From: Anaerolineales bacterium
Lineage (GTDB): Bacteria; Chloroflexota; Anaerolineae; Anaerolineales; Villigracilaceae
NCBI GenBank assembly: GCA_030680795.1
Contig: JAUXUL010000001.1
Coordinates: 62,001 to 126,000, forward strand
Direction of reading: 5' to 3'
Length of the DNA stretch: 64,000 nucleotides
Shown: positions 25,508-33,568 of the stretch, one piece after another
Position numbering within the stretch: position 1 is the first letter of the stretch
How the letters are laid out: every line of letters starts with the position of its first letter
Position numbers and translations under genes: made by a program
The notes under the pieces: generated by a model
The model's input: only the letters and a program-made list of their open reading frames with translations
What the model was told of the DNA's origin: nothing
Database searches by the model: none

Positions 25508-26914
25508 TTAGTGTCCCCTGCGTTTCTTAAGCAGTTTTTGAATGCGCGCATATTTCTCGCGGGAAAGCGGATATGACCAGGCGAGGATGATCGTCCCCAT
25601 TAAAATCGCCACACCGATAAATGAAACCATCAAGCGTATGGCGAGAAGCGCGGATTCGGGTTGGTTGAATTGAATCACACCATCAGGCGGAGATTGATAG
25701 CCAGACCAGCCCAAAATTTGCAAAGTAACAAAGATGACCAGCGCGCCTGTCAGCTTGCGGATCAGGGTACGGATGCCATAATAAATTCCCTCCTGCCTGC
25801 GGTGTGTGCGCAATTCATCCCAGTCGATCACGTCGGGCAAAATGGAGTCGGGCAAAATATATGCGGCGGAAACACCGATGCCTGCCAGCGTGGCGATGAC
25901 CAGCAAGTAGGTCACTTCACCGGGCTGAATGGTGAAGATCATGGCCTGCACAATGATCCAGGCTGACATGCCCGCGATATAGGCCTGGATCTTGTTGTAT
26001 CGTTTTGCAAACCATAACCAGAATGGCACGAATAAAATACAGACCAGCATCAACACGCCAAAGAAGGCAGATTCAAGCGCGAGGTCGAGGCCGAAGATGG
26101 TGATCTTGGCCAGCAAATTCCCCCCTGCTACCCAATACAATAAAAAGAAGGGGAAGGTGATGGCAACCATATCCACGGCCGACCAGTTGAACATGTAAAT
26201 ACCCGCCGCATAACGGAAGGGGATATTCTGCCAGGCATGACGCAAGGTTTCTCGAAAAGGAATTGACTCCTGCTGTTCTTCTGCATAGCGTTCGCGCACG
26301 AGCAAGCCAATCAAGAAAATTGGAAGCGAACCCACCGCGCCGAAGATGGCGCCCGCCAGCAAAAAACCCTGTTGTTGTGACCCGCCGCCGATAATGACCG
26401 CATCCACGATCATGGGTGCGGCAATCACAATCGTCATGGCGGATAATAACTGGAAGACGGTGCGAAAACTGGAAAGCGACGTGCGTTCGTCGTAGTCCTG
26501 GGTCAGTTCGGGGGTTAAGGAAAGATAAGGCACGGCCACGAGCGTGGTCAAAGTGTCAGAGATCATAAAAGCGAGAGTCACATAAATCAGGAGACCGATC
26601 TGGCTATCCCAATTGGGCGCAGACCAAAGCATCATAAAACTGAATCCGAATGGAAAGGCAAACCACAACAGGAAAGGACGCCTGCGCCCGAGCTTTGATT
26701 TCATACGGTCGCTCAAGGTGCCAATGAGCGGGTCGTTGACGGCGTCCCACACAATTCCCACTAGCGCGCCAAGAGAGGCCAGCCGCGGTTCAATACCGAC
26801 CACATCCGTCAGGTACAACGCATAAAAAATCGAACGCATCATACCAATGCCGGCAATCCCCCAATCACCGGAACCATATAAGAGTTTTAACCACAAGGGA
26901 AGTTTATGTTTCAT
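25508..26914 (-). CDS. GPH-family sugar:cation symporter (MelB-like)
   Basis: A protein of 468 residues from the ATG at 26914 (MKHKLPLWLKLLYGSGDWG); longer upstream extensions have no membrane or family features. Twelve helices are apparent. The family motif DAVNDPLIGTLSDRMKSKLGRRRPFLLW (about residues 54-81) matches the cation-coupling/substrate region of glycoside-pentoside-hexuronide:cation symporters. A second diagnostic block is VIDWDELRTHRRQEGIYYGIRTLIRKLTGA. It imports a sugar or glycoside with H+ or Na+; the substrate is not predictable. No sugar-utilisation gene is adjacent. Confidence 0.9.
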   Translation of the reverse strand: MKHKLPLWLKLLYGSGDWGIAGIGMMRSIFYALYLTDVVGIEPRLASLGALVGIVWDAVNDPLIGTLSDRMKSKLGRRRPFLLWFAFPFGFSFMMLWSAPNWDSQIGLLIYVTLAFMISDTLTTLVAVPYLSLTPELTQDYDERTSLSSFRTVFQLLSAMTIVIAAPMIVDAVIIGGGSQQQGFLLAGAIFGAVGSLPIFLIGLLVRERYAEEQQESIPFRETLRHAWQNIPFRYAAGIYMFNWSAVDMVAITFPFFLLYWVAGGNLLAKITIFGLDLALESAFFGVLMLVCILFVPFWLWFAKRYNKIQAYIAGMSAWIIVQAMIFTIQPGEVTYLLVIATLAGIGVSAAYILPDSILPDVIDWDELRTHRRQEGIYYGIRTLIRKLTGALVIFVTLQILGWSGYQSPPDGVIQFNQPESALLAIRLMVSFIGVAILMGTIILAWSYPLSREKYARIQKLLKKRRGH

Positions 26915-27052
26915 ACAAAAAATTCTTGTTAAAGAATTCGGCAAGTGTAGCATGAAATGACAAATATTCTTTCCGGTCGTGTCAAATATTTTTACAGACA
27001 CTCGCCGCTCAGAGCCAAAAGTTATTGAGCATTTGGGGATAAAATAGACCTC

Positions 27053-28297
27053 ATGCCTTCGCTTGCAGATAAACTCAAATCCCTCGGCGTCAAAGTTGGG
27101 ACTTCGCATCTCCCGCCGCCTCCGCCTGCCAACCACACAATTGACTCTGTCGTGGCCGGGAGTTTTCTCTCCACCCCGCGCGGCGAGGCTTTTGTCGCAG
27201 AACAAATCTTTGAAAAAGATTATCTGCATGGAAAGGTGTCTCATCTTTCTTCCTTCCCTCTTTCGTTAATTTCTGAATGGGCAACCGACCCGCGTATCTC
27301 CAATCTCCCAATCTCCAAGTTTGCCTTTCTCGACACCGAAACATCCGGCATGGCTGGCGGCACTGGCACGTACGCATTTTTGATTGGGGCGGCGCGCTTT
27401 GTGGATGGCAAATTCGTTTTACAGCAATTCTTTCTGCGCGACCCCTCCGAAGAACCTGCCATGCTGGAAGCCTTGATCAACTTTCTCGCGCCTTGCGAGG
27501 CATTGGTCACATTCAATGGGAAGTCATTCGACGCGCCTTTGCTCGTTACCCGTTACTCCTTGCATGGAATCCCCGTTCCATTTAAGAATTATGCGCACCT
27601 TGACCTGCTTCCGCTGGCCAGGCGTTTATGGCGGGACAGACTGCCCTCACGCGCCTTGAAACATCTCGAAGAGCATGTGCTTGGCTTCACGCGTACTTCC
27701 GAGGAAGTGCCGGGTTATGAAATTCCCTGGCTGTATTTTGATTACCTGCGCACCGGGGATGCACGTCCGCTGGGCGGCGTGTTCTACCACAACGCCATGG
27801 ACGTGGTGGCCATGGCGGCTTTGCTGGGTCACGTTAGCGAACTGCTGGCAGACCCATATAACGGCCGTGTGGAGCATGGACTCGATTTCATTGCGCTCGG
27901 AAAATTATTTGAAGACCTCGGCCATTGGGATGAGGCCGCCCGTCTGTTTGAGCGTGGACTCGAGCTTGCCCCTTCGACAGGCTCAGGGCAAGGGCTGGAA
28001 GAAGCAGATTTCGGCGTGGCCGTGAAGCGTTTATCCATCCTGCAAAAGAAGCGTGGAAATATGGAGCAAGCTCTGCGTTTGTGGGAGCAGGCTTCGCAGA
28101 AGGGTCATATCTATGCCCAGATTGAACTGGCGAAATATTACGAACATAAATTACGCGATGTAAAGGCATCCATAAAATGGGCGAGGTCGGCGCGCAGGGA
28201 AGTTGAACAGGCAGACCTGCCGGCCTACATTCGCAAACATTGGTTAAATGAAATTGATCACCGCCTGACGCGCCTGGCGCGTAAAGCGGGTTTATAA
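27053..28297 (+). CDS. Ribonuclease H-like (YprB-type) protein with TPR-like tail
   Basis: A protein of 414 residues. The N-terminal half is a DnaQ/RNase H-fold exonuclease-like domain: FAFLDTETSGMAGGTGTYAFLIG (first acidic motif, about 91-113), FNGKSFDAPLL (second), HLDLLPLARRLW and YHNAMDVVAM (third and fourth), together a DEDD-like set characteristic of the YprB family. The C-terminal third is helical with TPR-like pairs (GKLFEDLGHWDEAARLFERGLELAPS and MEQALRLWEQASQKGHIYAQIELAKYYEH). The segment APSTGSGQGLEEA is encoded by a widespread genomic repeat (27970-27996), inserted between two helices. Likely a DNA or RNA processing nuclease; substrate unknown. Confidence 0.85.
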   Translation: MPSLADKLKSLGVKVGTSHLPPPPPANHTIDSVVAGSFLSTPRGEAFVAEQIFEKDYLHGKVSHLSSFPLSLISEWATDPRISNLPISKFAFLDTETSGMAGGTGTYAFLIGAARFVDGKFVLQQFFLRDPSEEPAMLEALINFLAPCEALVTFNGKSFDAPLLVTRYSLHGIPVPFKNYAHLDLLPLARRLWRDRLPSRALKHLEEHVLGFTRTSEEVPGYEIPWLYFDYLRTGDARPLGGVFYHNAMDVVAMAALLGHVSELLADPYNGRVEHGLDFIALGKLFEDLGHWDEAARLFERGLELAPSTGSGQGLEEADFGVAVKRLSILQKKRGNMEQALRLWEQASQKGHIYAQIELAKYYEHKLRDVKASIKWARSARREVEQADLPAYIRKHWLNEIDHRLTRLARKAGL

Positions 28298-28327
28298 TCG
28301 GACATCACGCTACTTGAGGAGCATACA

Positions 28328-28738
28328 ATGGAAATTACTGTTTCACAGGAGCAGGGAAATGTCCCGGTGACCATTCTACAGCTTGCAGGCCAATTGGATG
28401 GGCAGACGTATCAGGATCTGATCATGAAAGCTCAGCAGGTCTTCAATGGAGGCGCCAAAAATTTCATTTTGGATATGAGCGAGTTGACTTATATCTCCAG
28501 CGCGGGGCTGGTCTCCTTGCATACGATCTCCCTGCTTGTGCGCGGCGAAGCGCCGCCCGACTCTGAGCAGGGCTGGTCTACCCTGAAGTCCATTGATAAA
28601 GCAAGGGATGGCGGCATACAAAAGAACGTCAAACTGCTTAATCCGCGCCCTGAGATCATCAGTGTTTTGGACATGGTTGGTTTTTCAGAGTTCTTTAAAA
28701 TTTTCACAGACAAACAAAAAGCGATTGAATCTTTTTAA
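28328..28738 (+). CDS. STAS-domain anti-sigma factor antagonist
   Basis: A protein of 136 residues. A STAS fold: VTILQLAGQLDGQTY, then NFILDMSELTYISSAGLVSLHTIS, where the Ser of the SSAG motif is the phosphorylation site in SpoIIAA-type proteins, and a tail NVKLLNPRPEIISVLDMVGFSEFFKIF. Between them is an extended loop (RGEAPPDSEQGWSTLKSIDKARDGG, about residues 72-96) longer than in SpoIIAA. It would release a partner kinase/anti-sigma factor; none is visible in the window. GAGGAG lies before the ATG. Confidence 0.88.
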   Translation: MEITVSQEQGNVPVTILQLAGQLDGQTYQDLIMKAQQVFNGGAKNFILDMSELTYISSAGLVSLHTISLLVRGEAPPDSEQGWSTLKSIDKARDGGIQKNVKLLNPRPEIISVLDMVGFSEFFKIFTDKQKAIESF

Positions 28739-28813
28739 AGGAAGAAAGCGATGCGGAGATGGACTGCATCGCATTTGATTCAAAATCTTTCCTTGTTTTA
28801 TTCCAGAGGCCTG

Positions 28814-30091
28814 ATGAAACGAAATATTGGTAATTTCGCAATTATTGTCCTTGTCATTTTGAATATTGTCGTATGGCTTGTGTTTCCCCCTGTGGACGAC
28901 GGCCGCGAGAATTTCGCGCGCCAGTATGCCGCTGAAATCATCGGCTCGAACAACATTATTTTAATGGCCTACTCGCTGTTTCTGGCCACGCGTCCAAAGT
29001 GGGCCGAAAAGTATTTCGGTGGGTTGGACAAAATGTACGTAACTCACCGTCACACCGGCACGGCCGCGTTCCTGTTGATCTTCGCGCATGTGCTGACGGT
29101 GCCTATCACGACGACAGGCTGGAGGCTGGGCAATTACCTGGGGGTCATGGCCTTCATGGGCATCGTCACGATTGTGCTGATCACGCTTGCGCCTCGTATT
29201 CCGTTTCTAAACAAGCTGACCGGCGGTGATTACAATGACTGGAAGAAGTTCAAGCGTTATATCGGTATCTTCTTCATCCTGGCCTTCATCCACGCGCTGA
29301 CCGTCCCCAACCCGCTCGACGCGTTTATCGCCATCAACTGGGTGCAGATATTTTTTATCATCGGAACGGCCTCCTATTTTTACACAGAGGTCTTTGGGCA
29401 ATTCTTCAAGAAATATTTACCTTACACTGTGGAAGCAGTCAATCATCCCAACCAATCCACCACTGAAGTCGTATTGCGTGCAAAAAAAGACTCAATTCAA
29501 AAACAGCGCGCAGGCCAATTTTTATTTGTGCGCTTTATTGAAAAAGGATTGGACGAATCGCACCCCTTCACAATTTCGAGCGCGCCGCATGAAGATGTCC
29601 TGCGCCTGACGGTCAAAGCCTGCGGCGATTTCACCCGTGATTTGTTTGCGAATTTGAAAGCCGGCACAGAAGCCATCCTTGAAGGCGCGTACGGCATGTT
29701 TGATTATAAAACTGGCGGACCGAAGCAGATCTGGGTGGCAGGCGGAATCGGCGTGACGCCTTTCCTCTCGTTCATCCGCGACCTGAAAACTGGTCTCAAC
29801 CACGATGTGGATTTTTACTACACTGTCCGTCATCGCGAGGAAGCGGTCTTTGTGGATGAAATTGAAGAAACCGCAAAAAAGAATCCGCGCTTGCAGGTAC
29901 ACATCCGTTTTTCATCCACAGACGGCTCCTTGACCGTGGCTGACATCATCAGGAACGCAGGCGGCGACATTCGTGGACACGATGTCTACATGTGCGGTCC
30001 GCTTCCGATGGTGCAAGCCTTTGAAAAAAAGTTTATCGAAGCGGGCGTTCCTTTGGAGAATATTCACTTTGAGGAATTCAATTTCAGATAG
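28814..30091 (+). CDS. Ferric-reductase-like transmembrane flavoprotein
   Basis: A protein of 425 residues from the ATG at 28814 (MKRNIGNFAIIVLVILN), where AGAGG precedes and a basic start leads into the first helix; an upstream ATG at 28751 has a good ribosome site but sits inside a hairpin (28749-28773). Helices with histidine pairs (VTHRHTGTAAFLLIFAHVL and RYIGIFFILAFIHAL) suit haem ligation as in FRE/NOX-family ferric reductase domains. The C-terminal ferredoxin-NADP reductase-like part shows the FAD motif HPFTISSAPH and the NAD(P) motif GGIGVTPFLSFIRDL, and ends YMCGPLPMVQAFEKKF...HFEEFNFR. It moves electrons from NAD(P)H through FAD to haem and across the membrane. Acceptor unknown. Confidence 0.88.
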   Translation: MKRNIGNFAIIVLVILNIVVWLVFPPVDDGRENFARQYAAEIIGSNNIILMAYSLFLATRPKWAEKYFGGLDKMYVTHRHTGTAAFLLIFAHVLTVPITTTGWRLGNYLGVMAFMGIVTIVLITLAPRIPFLNKLTGGDYNDWKKFKRYIGIFFILAFIHALTVPNPLDAFIAINWVQIFFIIGTASYFYTEVFGQFFKKYLPYTVEAVNHPNQSTTEVVLRAKKDSIQKQRAGQFLFVRFIEKGLDESHPFTISSAPHEDVLRLTVKACGDFTRDLFANLKAGTEAILEGAYGMFDYKTGGPKQIWVAGGIGVTPFLSFIRDLKTGLNHDVDFYYTVRHREEAVFVDEIEETAKKNPRLQVHIRFSSTDGSLTVADIIRNAGGDIRGHDVYMCGPLPMVQAFEKKFIEAGVPLENIHFEEFNFR

Positions 30092-30162
30092 CAAATAATG
30101 TAAGAGCATTTTTGAAGCCTGCATATAGAAAACATAAAAATCAAAATACTTGTGAGGGCAAA

Positions 30163-30633
30163 ATGTCTCGAAGAAAAAACATCAGAAGAAGTAGACTCAA
30201 CACCCATAGTGGACTTTCCACTTTTTTGCGCCATCCTGTGGTGCAAGTGGCGATAGTCTTGTTTGTCGCCTTTGTGATCTATTTGATCGCATCGTCTAGC
30301 GGAGGAAACACTGGCGCTCTCGCGCGTGAAGTCAGCGTAGATGAAGCGTATGGAATGTACCAAAGCGGTATCTTTGTTTTGGATGTCCGCACGCAGGAGG
30401 AATGGGATGAATATCATGCGCCAAACGCCACGCTGATTCCGCTGGATCAATTACAGGCACGCATCAATGAAGTGCCAAAAGATCAGGATATTTTGGTTGT
30501 ATGTCGTTCAGGCAATCGTAGTCAGCAGGGACGTGATATCCTGCTTGCGGCAGGATATCACGCAACCAGCATGGCTGGCGGTTTGAAGGAATGGTACGCC
30601 AAAGGCTATCCGATTGAAGGTGCGCCGCAGTAA
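30163..30633 (+). CDS. Membrane-anchored rhodanese-like protein
   Basis: A protein of 156 residues from the ATG at 30163, preceded by GAGGG. A basic N-terminus (MSRRKNIRRSR) and one helix (about 28-47) anchor it with the catalytic domain most likely outside. The rhodanese domain shows VLDVRTQEEWDEYHAPNA and the active-site loop VVCRSGNRSQ with the persulfide-carrying Cys, then MAGGLKEWYAKGYPIEGA. Probable sulfurtransferase. It follows the ferric-reductase-like gene by about 70 bp, perhaps in one transcript. Confidence 0.9.
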   Translation: MSRRKNIRRSRLNTHSGLSTFLRHPVVQVAIVLFVAFVIYLIASSSGGNTGALAREVSVDEAYGMYQSGIFVLDVRTQEEWDEYHAPNATLIPLDQLQARINEVPKDQDILVVCRSGNRSQQGRDILLAAGYHATSMAGGLKEWYAKGYPIEGAPQ

Positions 30634-30711
30634 AGAAAAAACACTTTCAACTTGAGTCGCGCTTGCAAGTGATTGAGATTGAATCAGGCGAGATCACAGA
30701 CCCCGATAGAC

Positions 30712-30744
30712 AGACTTCCGAGTTCTTAAAGAACTCGGAAGTCT
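30712..30744. promoter_or_regulatory. Perfect 16-bp palindrome upstream of the zinc/manganese ABC operon
   Basis: AGACTTCCGAGTTCTT (30712-30727) and AAGAACTCGGAAGTCT (30729-30744) are perfectly complementary around a single base. It ends about 20 bp before the substrate-binding gene. Fur/Zur/DtxR-type regulators bind palindromes with one central base, so it could be a metal-regulator operator. A weak terminator or a copy of an intergenic repeat are equally possible. Confidence 0.45.
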
Positions 30745-30763
30745 CCCATCTAAAGAAGTACAA

Positions 30764-31708
30764 ATGAAAAAGATTTTCAATTCCATTTTCGTGATGATGA
30801 CCCTCCCAGCTCTTTTCTTAACGGGCTGCGGGTCTGCTCCGAAAAGCAGTGACGGCGCTTTGAGAGTGCTGACCTCCACCACCTTCCTGGCGGATATTGC
30901 CCAAAACGTGGCGGGCGACCGTGTGCGGGTGGATTCATTACTCCCGATTGGCATGGACCCGCACGCCTACCAAGGCGCGCCTGCCGATGTGGCGAGGATC
31001 GCAGAAAGCAATTTGTTAATCTTGAATGGCTTGGATTATGAACTCTTCATCGTACCGCTGCTGGACGCGGCACGTGCTGGCGGTGAAGGTCTGGTGATTG
31101 AAGCAACAGCGGGTTTGAATCCTCGCTCAGCGGAGAGAAATGCCAACGGAGCAGAATCAGGCAAAGGGGCCGAACAGGAAGCGCGTGATCCGCACATGTG
31201 GCTGGACCCGAACCTGGTCATCACTTATGTCGAAAACATCCGCGCTGGATTGATCGATGCCGATCCCGATGGCGCAGCGACTTACAAAGCCAATGCAGAC
31301 ACATATATGGTTGAGCTCAAAGACCTCGATGCGTGGATTGTGGAACAGGTGAATACAATCCCCGCAGAACGCCGTTTGCTGGTGACTAATCACGATACGC
31401 TGGGATATTTCGCCGCACGCTATGGATTCGAGATCGTGGATACGATCATTGCCAGCCTGAGTTCTGAAGCAGGGACATCAGCGCAGGACCTGGCGGCGGT
31501 GATTGATGGGATCAAAGCATCCGGCACGCCTGCGATCTTCCTCGGCGAAGTGGAGAATGCGGATTTGGCACATCAAATTGCCGAAGAGACTGGCGTGATC
31601 GTGGTGGATGACCTGTATTTTGAGTCGCTCACCGAGGACACACCTGCTGCGACTTACATTGACATGATGAAGCATAATGTGACTCGCATTGTGGATGGTT
31701 TGAAGTAA
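30764..31708 (+). CDS. znuA: Zinc/manganese ABC transporter substrate-binding lipoprotein
   Basis: A protein of 314 residues. Signal peptide with lipobox LTGC-G (Cys about 22). The cluster A-I fold has the usual metal ligands: His in GMDPHAYQG (about residue 67), His in RDPHMWLDP (about 144), His in VTNHDTLGYFA (about 210) and Asp in VVDDLYFESL near the C-terminus. A His-free Asn/Glu-rich insert (SAERNANGAESGKGAEQEA, about 122-140) replaces the His-rich loop of classical ZnuA. It captures Zn2+ or Mn2+ outside the membrane for the ZnuC/ZnuB-like pair that follows. Confidence 0.92.
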   Translation: MKKIFNSIFVMMTLPALFLTGCGSAPKSSDGALRVLTSTTFLADIAQNVAGDRVRVDSLLPIGMDPHAYQGAPADVARIAESNLLILNGLDYELFIVPLLDAARAGGEGLVIEATAGLNPRSAERNANGAESGKGAEQEARDPHMWLDPNLVITYVENIRAGLIDADPDGAATYKANADTYMVELKDLDAWIVEQVNTIPAERRLLVTNHDTLGYFAARYGFEIVDTIIASLSSEAGTSAQDLAAVIDGIKASGTPAIFLGEVENADLAHQIAEETGVIVVDDLYFESLTEDTPAATYIDMMKHNVTRIVDGLK

Positions 31709-31737
31709 GATTGAAGAGAAATTGGAACGCCATTGAT

Positions 31738-31758
31738 TCGTAATGCGTAATTCGTAAT
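31738..31758. repeat. Short GTAATNCGTAAT intergenic repeat
   Basis: TTCGTAATGCGTAATTCGTAAT-type direct repeat lying between the znuA-like and znuC-like genes; related copies at 35100-35131 (inside a signal-peptide coding region) and 55167-55197. Confidence 0.6.
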
Positions 31759-31795
31759 CTTGATACTCAACCACCAATCGTAAATTATAAATCAA

Positions 31796-32599
31796 ATGTC
31801 TCACACCCCTCATCGTCTCGAAATTGAAAACGCCAGCATTGGTTATGGCGATAAGATTGTCATGCGTAATTTGACCTTTCAAGTGCCGCATGGCGCGCGC
31901 TTGGCTGTGGTTGGACCGAACGGCGCCGGTAAATCCACGCTCTTCAAAGCGCTGGTTGGAATCCTGCCTTTGCATGGCGGACGGATCCTCATCCACGGCA
32001 AGTTGCTTGGCGCACACAAGGACTGCGTGGCTTACATTCCGCAACGCGAGGAAGTGGACTGGCGTTTCCCTGTCACCGTCAGCGATGTGGTGATGATGGG
32101 GCGCTTCGGTCAAATGGGATGGCTGAGCCGTCCATCGAAAGCCGACAGGCAGGTCGTCCGCAAAAGCATGGAACAAATGGGCATTGCAGACCTGGCGGCA
32201 CATTCCATCGGTCAACTTTCCGGCGGGCAGCAGCAACGCGCTTTTCTGGCGCGCGCCATTGCACAGGAACCGCACATTTTATTGATGGATGAACCCTTTA
32301 CCGGCGTGGATGTGACCACCCAGGATGTGACGCTCAACCTGCTCGACCACCTGCATAACCAGCAAGTGACGACGATCATTTCTACACATGATCTTAATTT
32401 AGCCGCTTCGCGCTTCGACCTCATCCTGCTCCTCAACCATCGGCTGATCGCCTACGGGACGCCGAGTCAGGTCTTTGCAAAGGACAATCTTGCACAAGCC
32501 TTTGGCAATTCTCTGTTGGTCATGGAAGATGGAATGATGTTGGTTGATGAATGTTGTCCGCCCGATGAAGACCATCATCATCACGCAGATGTGAAATGA
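31796..32599 (+). CDS. znuC: Zinc/manganese ABC transporter ATP-binding protein
   Basis: A protein of 267 residues. Walker A GPNGAGKST (about 40-48), signature LSGGQQQRAFLARAI, Walker B ILLMDEPFTGVD, switch STHDL. The PFTGVD form is typical of metal-type (MntB/TroB/ZnuC) ATPases. The C-terminus ends PDEDHHHHADVK, a short His tail that may sense or buffer metal. It is 87 bp after the substrate-binding gene; the gap carries an intergenic GTAAT repeat. It overlaps the permease by 4 nt. Confidence 0.93.
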   Translation: MSHTPHRLEIENASIGYGDKIVMRNLTFQVPHGARLAVVGPNGAGKSTLFKALVGILPLHGGRILIHGKLLGAHKDCVAYIPQREEVDWRFPVTVSDVVMMGRFGQMGWLSRPSKADRQVVRKSMEQMGIADLAAHSIGQLSGGQQQRAFLARAIAQEPHILLMDEPFTGVDVTTQDVTLNLLDHLHNQQVTTIISTHDLNLAASRFDLILLLNHRLIAYGTPSQVFAKDNLAQAFGNSLLVMEDGMMLVDECCPPDEDHHHHADVK

Positions 32600-33411
32600 A
32601 TTTAATCCTTGAACCCCTTGCCTATCAATTCATGCAGCGCGGACTGCTCGCTTCTGTCATTGTCGGTGTGTTGTGCGCTGTGATGGGAACCTATGTTGTC
32701 CTGCGCGGCATGGCATTTCTGGGCGACGCCATGGCACACGCCATTCTGCCCGGGGTGGCGATCGCTTATTTGTTGCGCGGCAATTTATTGGTCGGAGCGG
32801 GAATCGCGGCGGTTCTCGTCGCGTTGAGCATTGGCTTGTTTTCACGTCAAGGGGCAGTCAAGGAAGATACTGCCATTGGCATCATGTTCGCGGCAGCGCT
32901 TTCGCTGGGCGTAGCGTTGATCAGTTCCATGCAAACCTACGCAGTGGACTTATCCCACATTTTATTTGGAAACGTGCTTGGCGTAAGCGCATCCGATCTT
33001 TGGCTGATTGCGGGATTGAGCTTTGCGATCCTTCTGACGGTTGGCTTGCTCTTCAAACCATTCCTCGTCATTTCGTTTGACCCGGTTCTCGCCGCGACCT
33101 TGCGCCTGCCTGCTGAACTCCTGCGGAATCTTATGCTGGTGCTTTTGGCGCTTACGGTCGTTGTCTCGCTGCAAACTGTGGGGGTCAGCCTTGCGGCCGC
33201 CATGCTGGTTACGCCTGCGGCAACTGCCTATCTGCTCACACGCCGCTTGTGGCCGATGATGCTGGTCTCTGCTCTAATTGGCGCGCTATCCTCTGTCATT
33301 GGGCTGTACTTAAGTTATTATTTAAATATTGTTTCAGGCTCCTCGATCGTTCTAACGGCTACTGTGTTTTTCCTGCTTTCGTTCTTGTGGAAACGGATGA
33401 AGTCTGTATAA
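32596..33411 (+). CDS. znuB: Zinc/manganese ABC transporter permease
   Basis: A protein of 271 residues with about 8-9 helices. The family patterns GVLCAVMGTYVVLRGMAFLGDAMAHAILPGVAIAYLL near the N-terminus and VVSLQTVGVSLAAAMLVTPAATAYLLTRRLWPMM in the second half are characteristic of ZnuB/MntC/TroC permeases. It overlaps the ATPase by ATGA and ends the operon before a terminator at 33432-33467. Zinc versus manganese cannot be decided from sequence. Confidence 0.93.
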   Translation: MNLILEPLAYQFMQRGLLASVIVGVLCAVMGTYVVLRGMAFLGDAMAHAILPGVAIAYLLRGNLLVGAGIAAVLVALSIGLFSRQGAVKEDTAIGIMFAAALSLGVALISSMQTYAVDLSHILFGNVLGVSASDLWLIAGLSFAILLTVGLLFKPFLVISFDPVLAATLRLPAELLRNLMLVLLALTVVVSLQTVGVSLAAAMLVTPAATAYLLTRRLWPMMLVSALIGALSSVIGLYLSYYLNIVSGSSIVLTATVFFLLSFLWKRMKSV

Positions 33412-33431
33412 TATTTTTCGCTGGTATCAAC

Positions 33432-33467
33432 CCCTCCCGCTGGGATTACTCGGCGGGAGGGATTTTT
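33432..33467 (+). terminator. Terminator after the metal ABC operon
   Basis: CCCTCCCGC (33432-33440) pairs with GCGGGAGGG (33453-33461), then ATTTTTG. Confidence 0.88.
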
Positions 33468-33568
33468 GTTAGAATACAGTCAATATTTATATATGCTCCC
33501 TGCGCCGGGGACGGCGGCTGGAACAAAAGCAAGTTCCAATTCTTGCAACAAGCGGTAGGATACAGCCC

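Noticed and set aside
28749-28773. GCGATGC...GCATCGC hairpin as a terminator, and the ATG inside it as the start of the ferric-reductase-like gene
   Set aside because: There is no T-run after the hairpin, and the start at 28814 gives a normal membrane-protein N-terminus.
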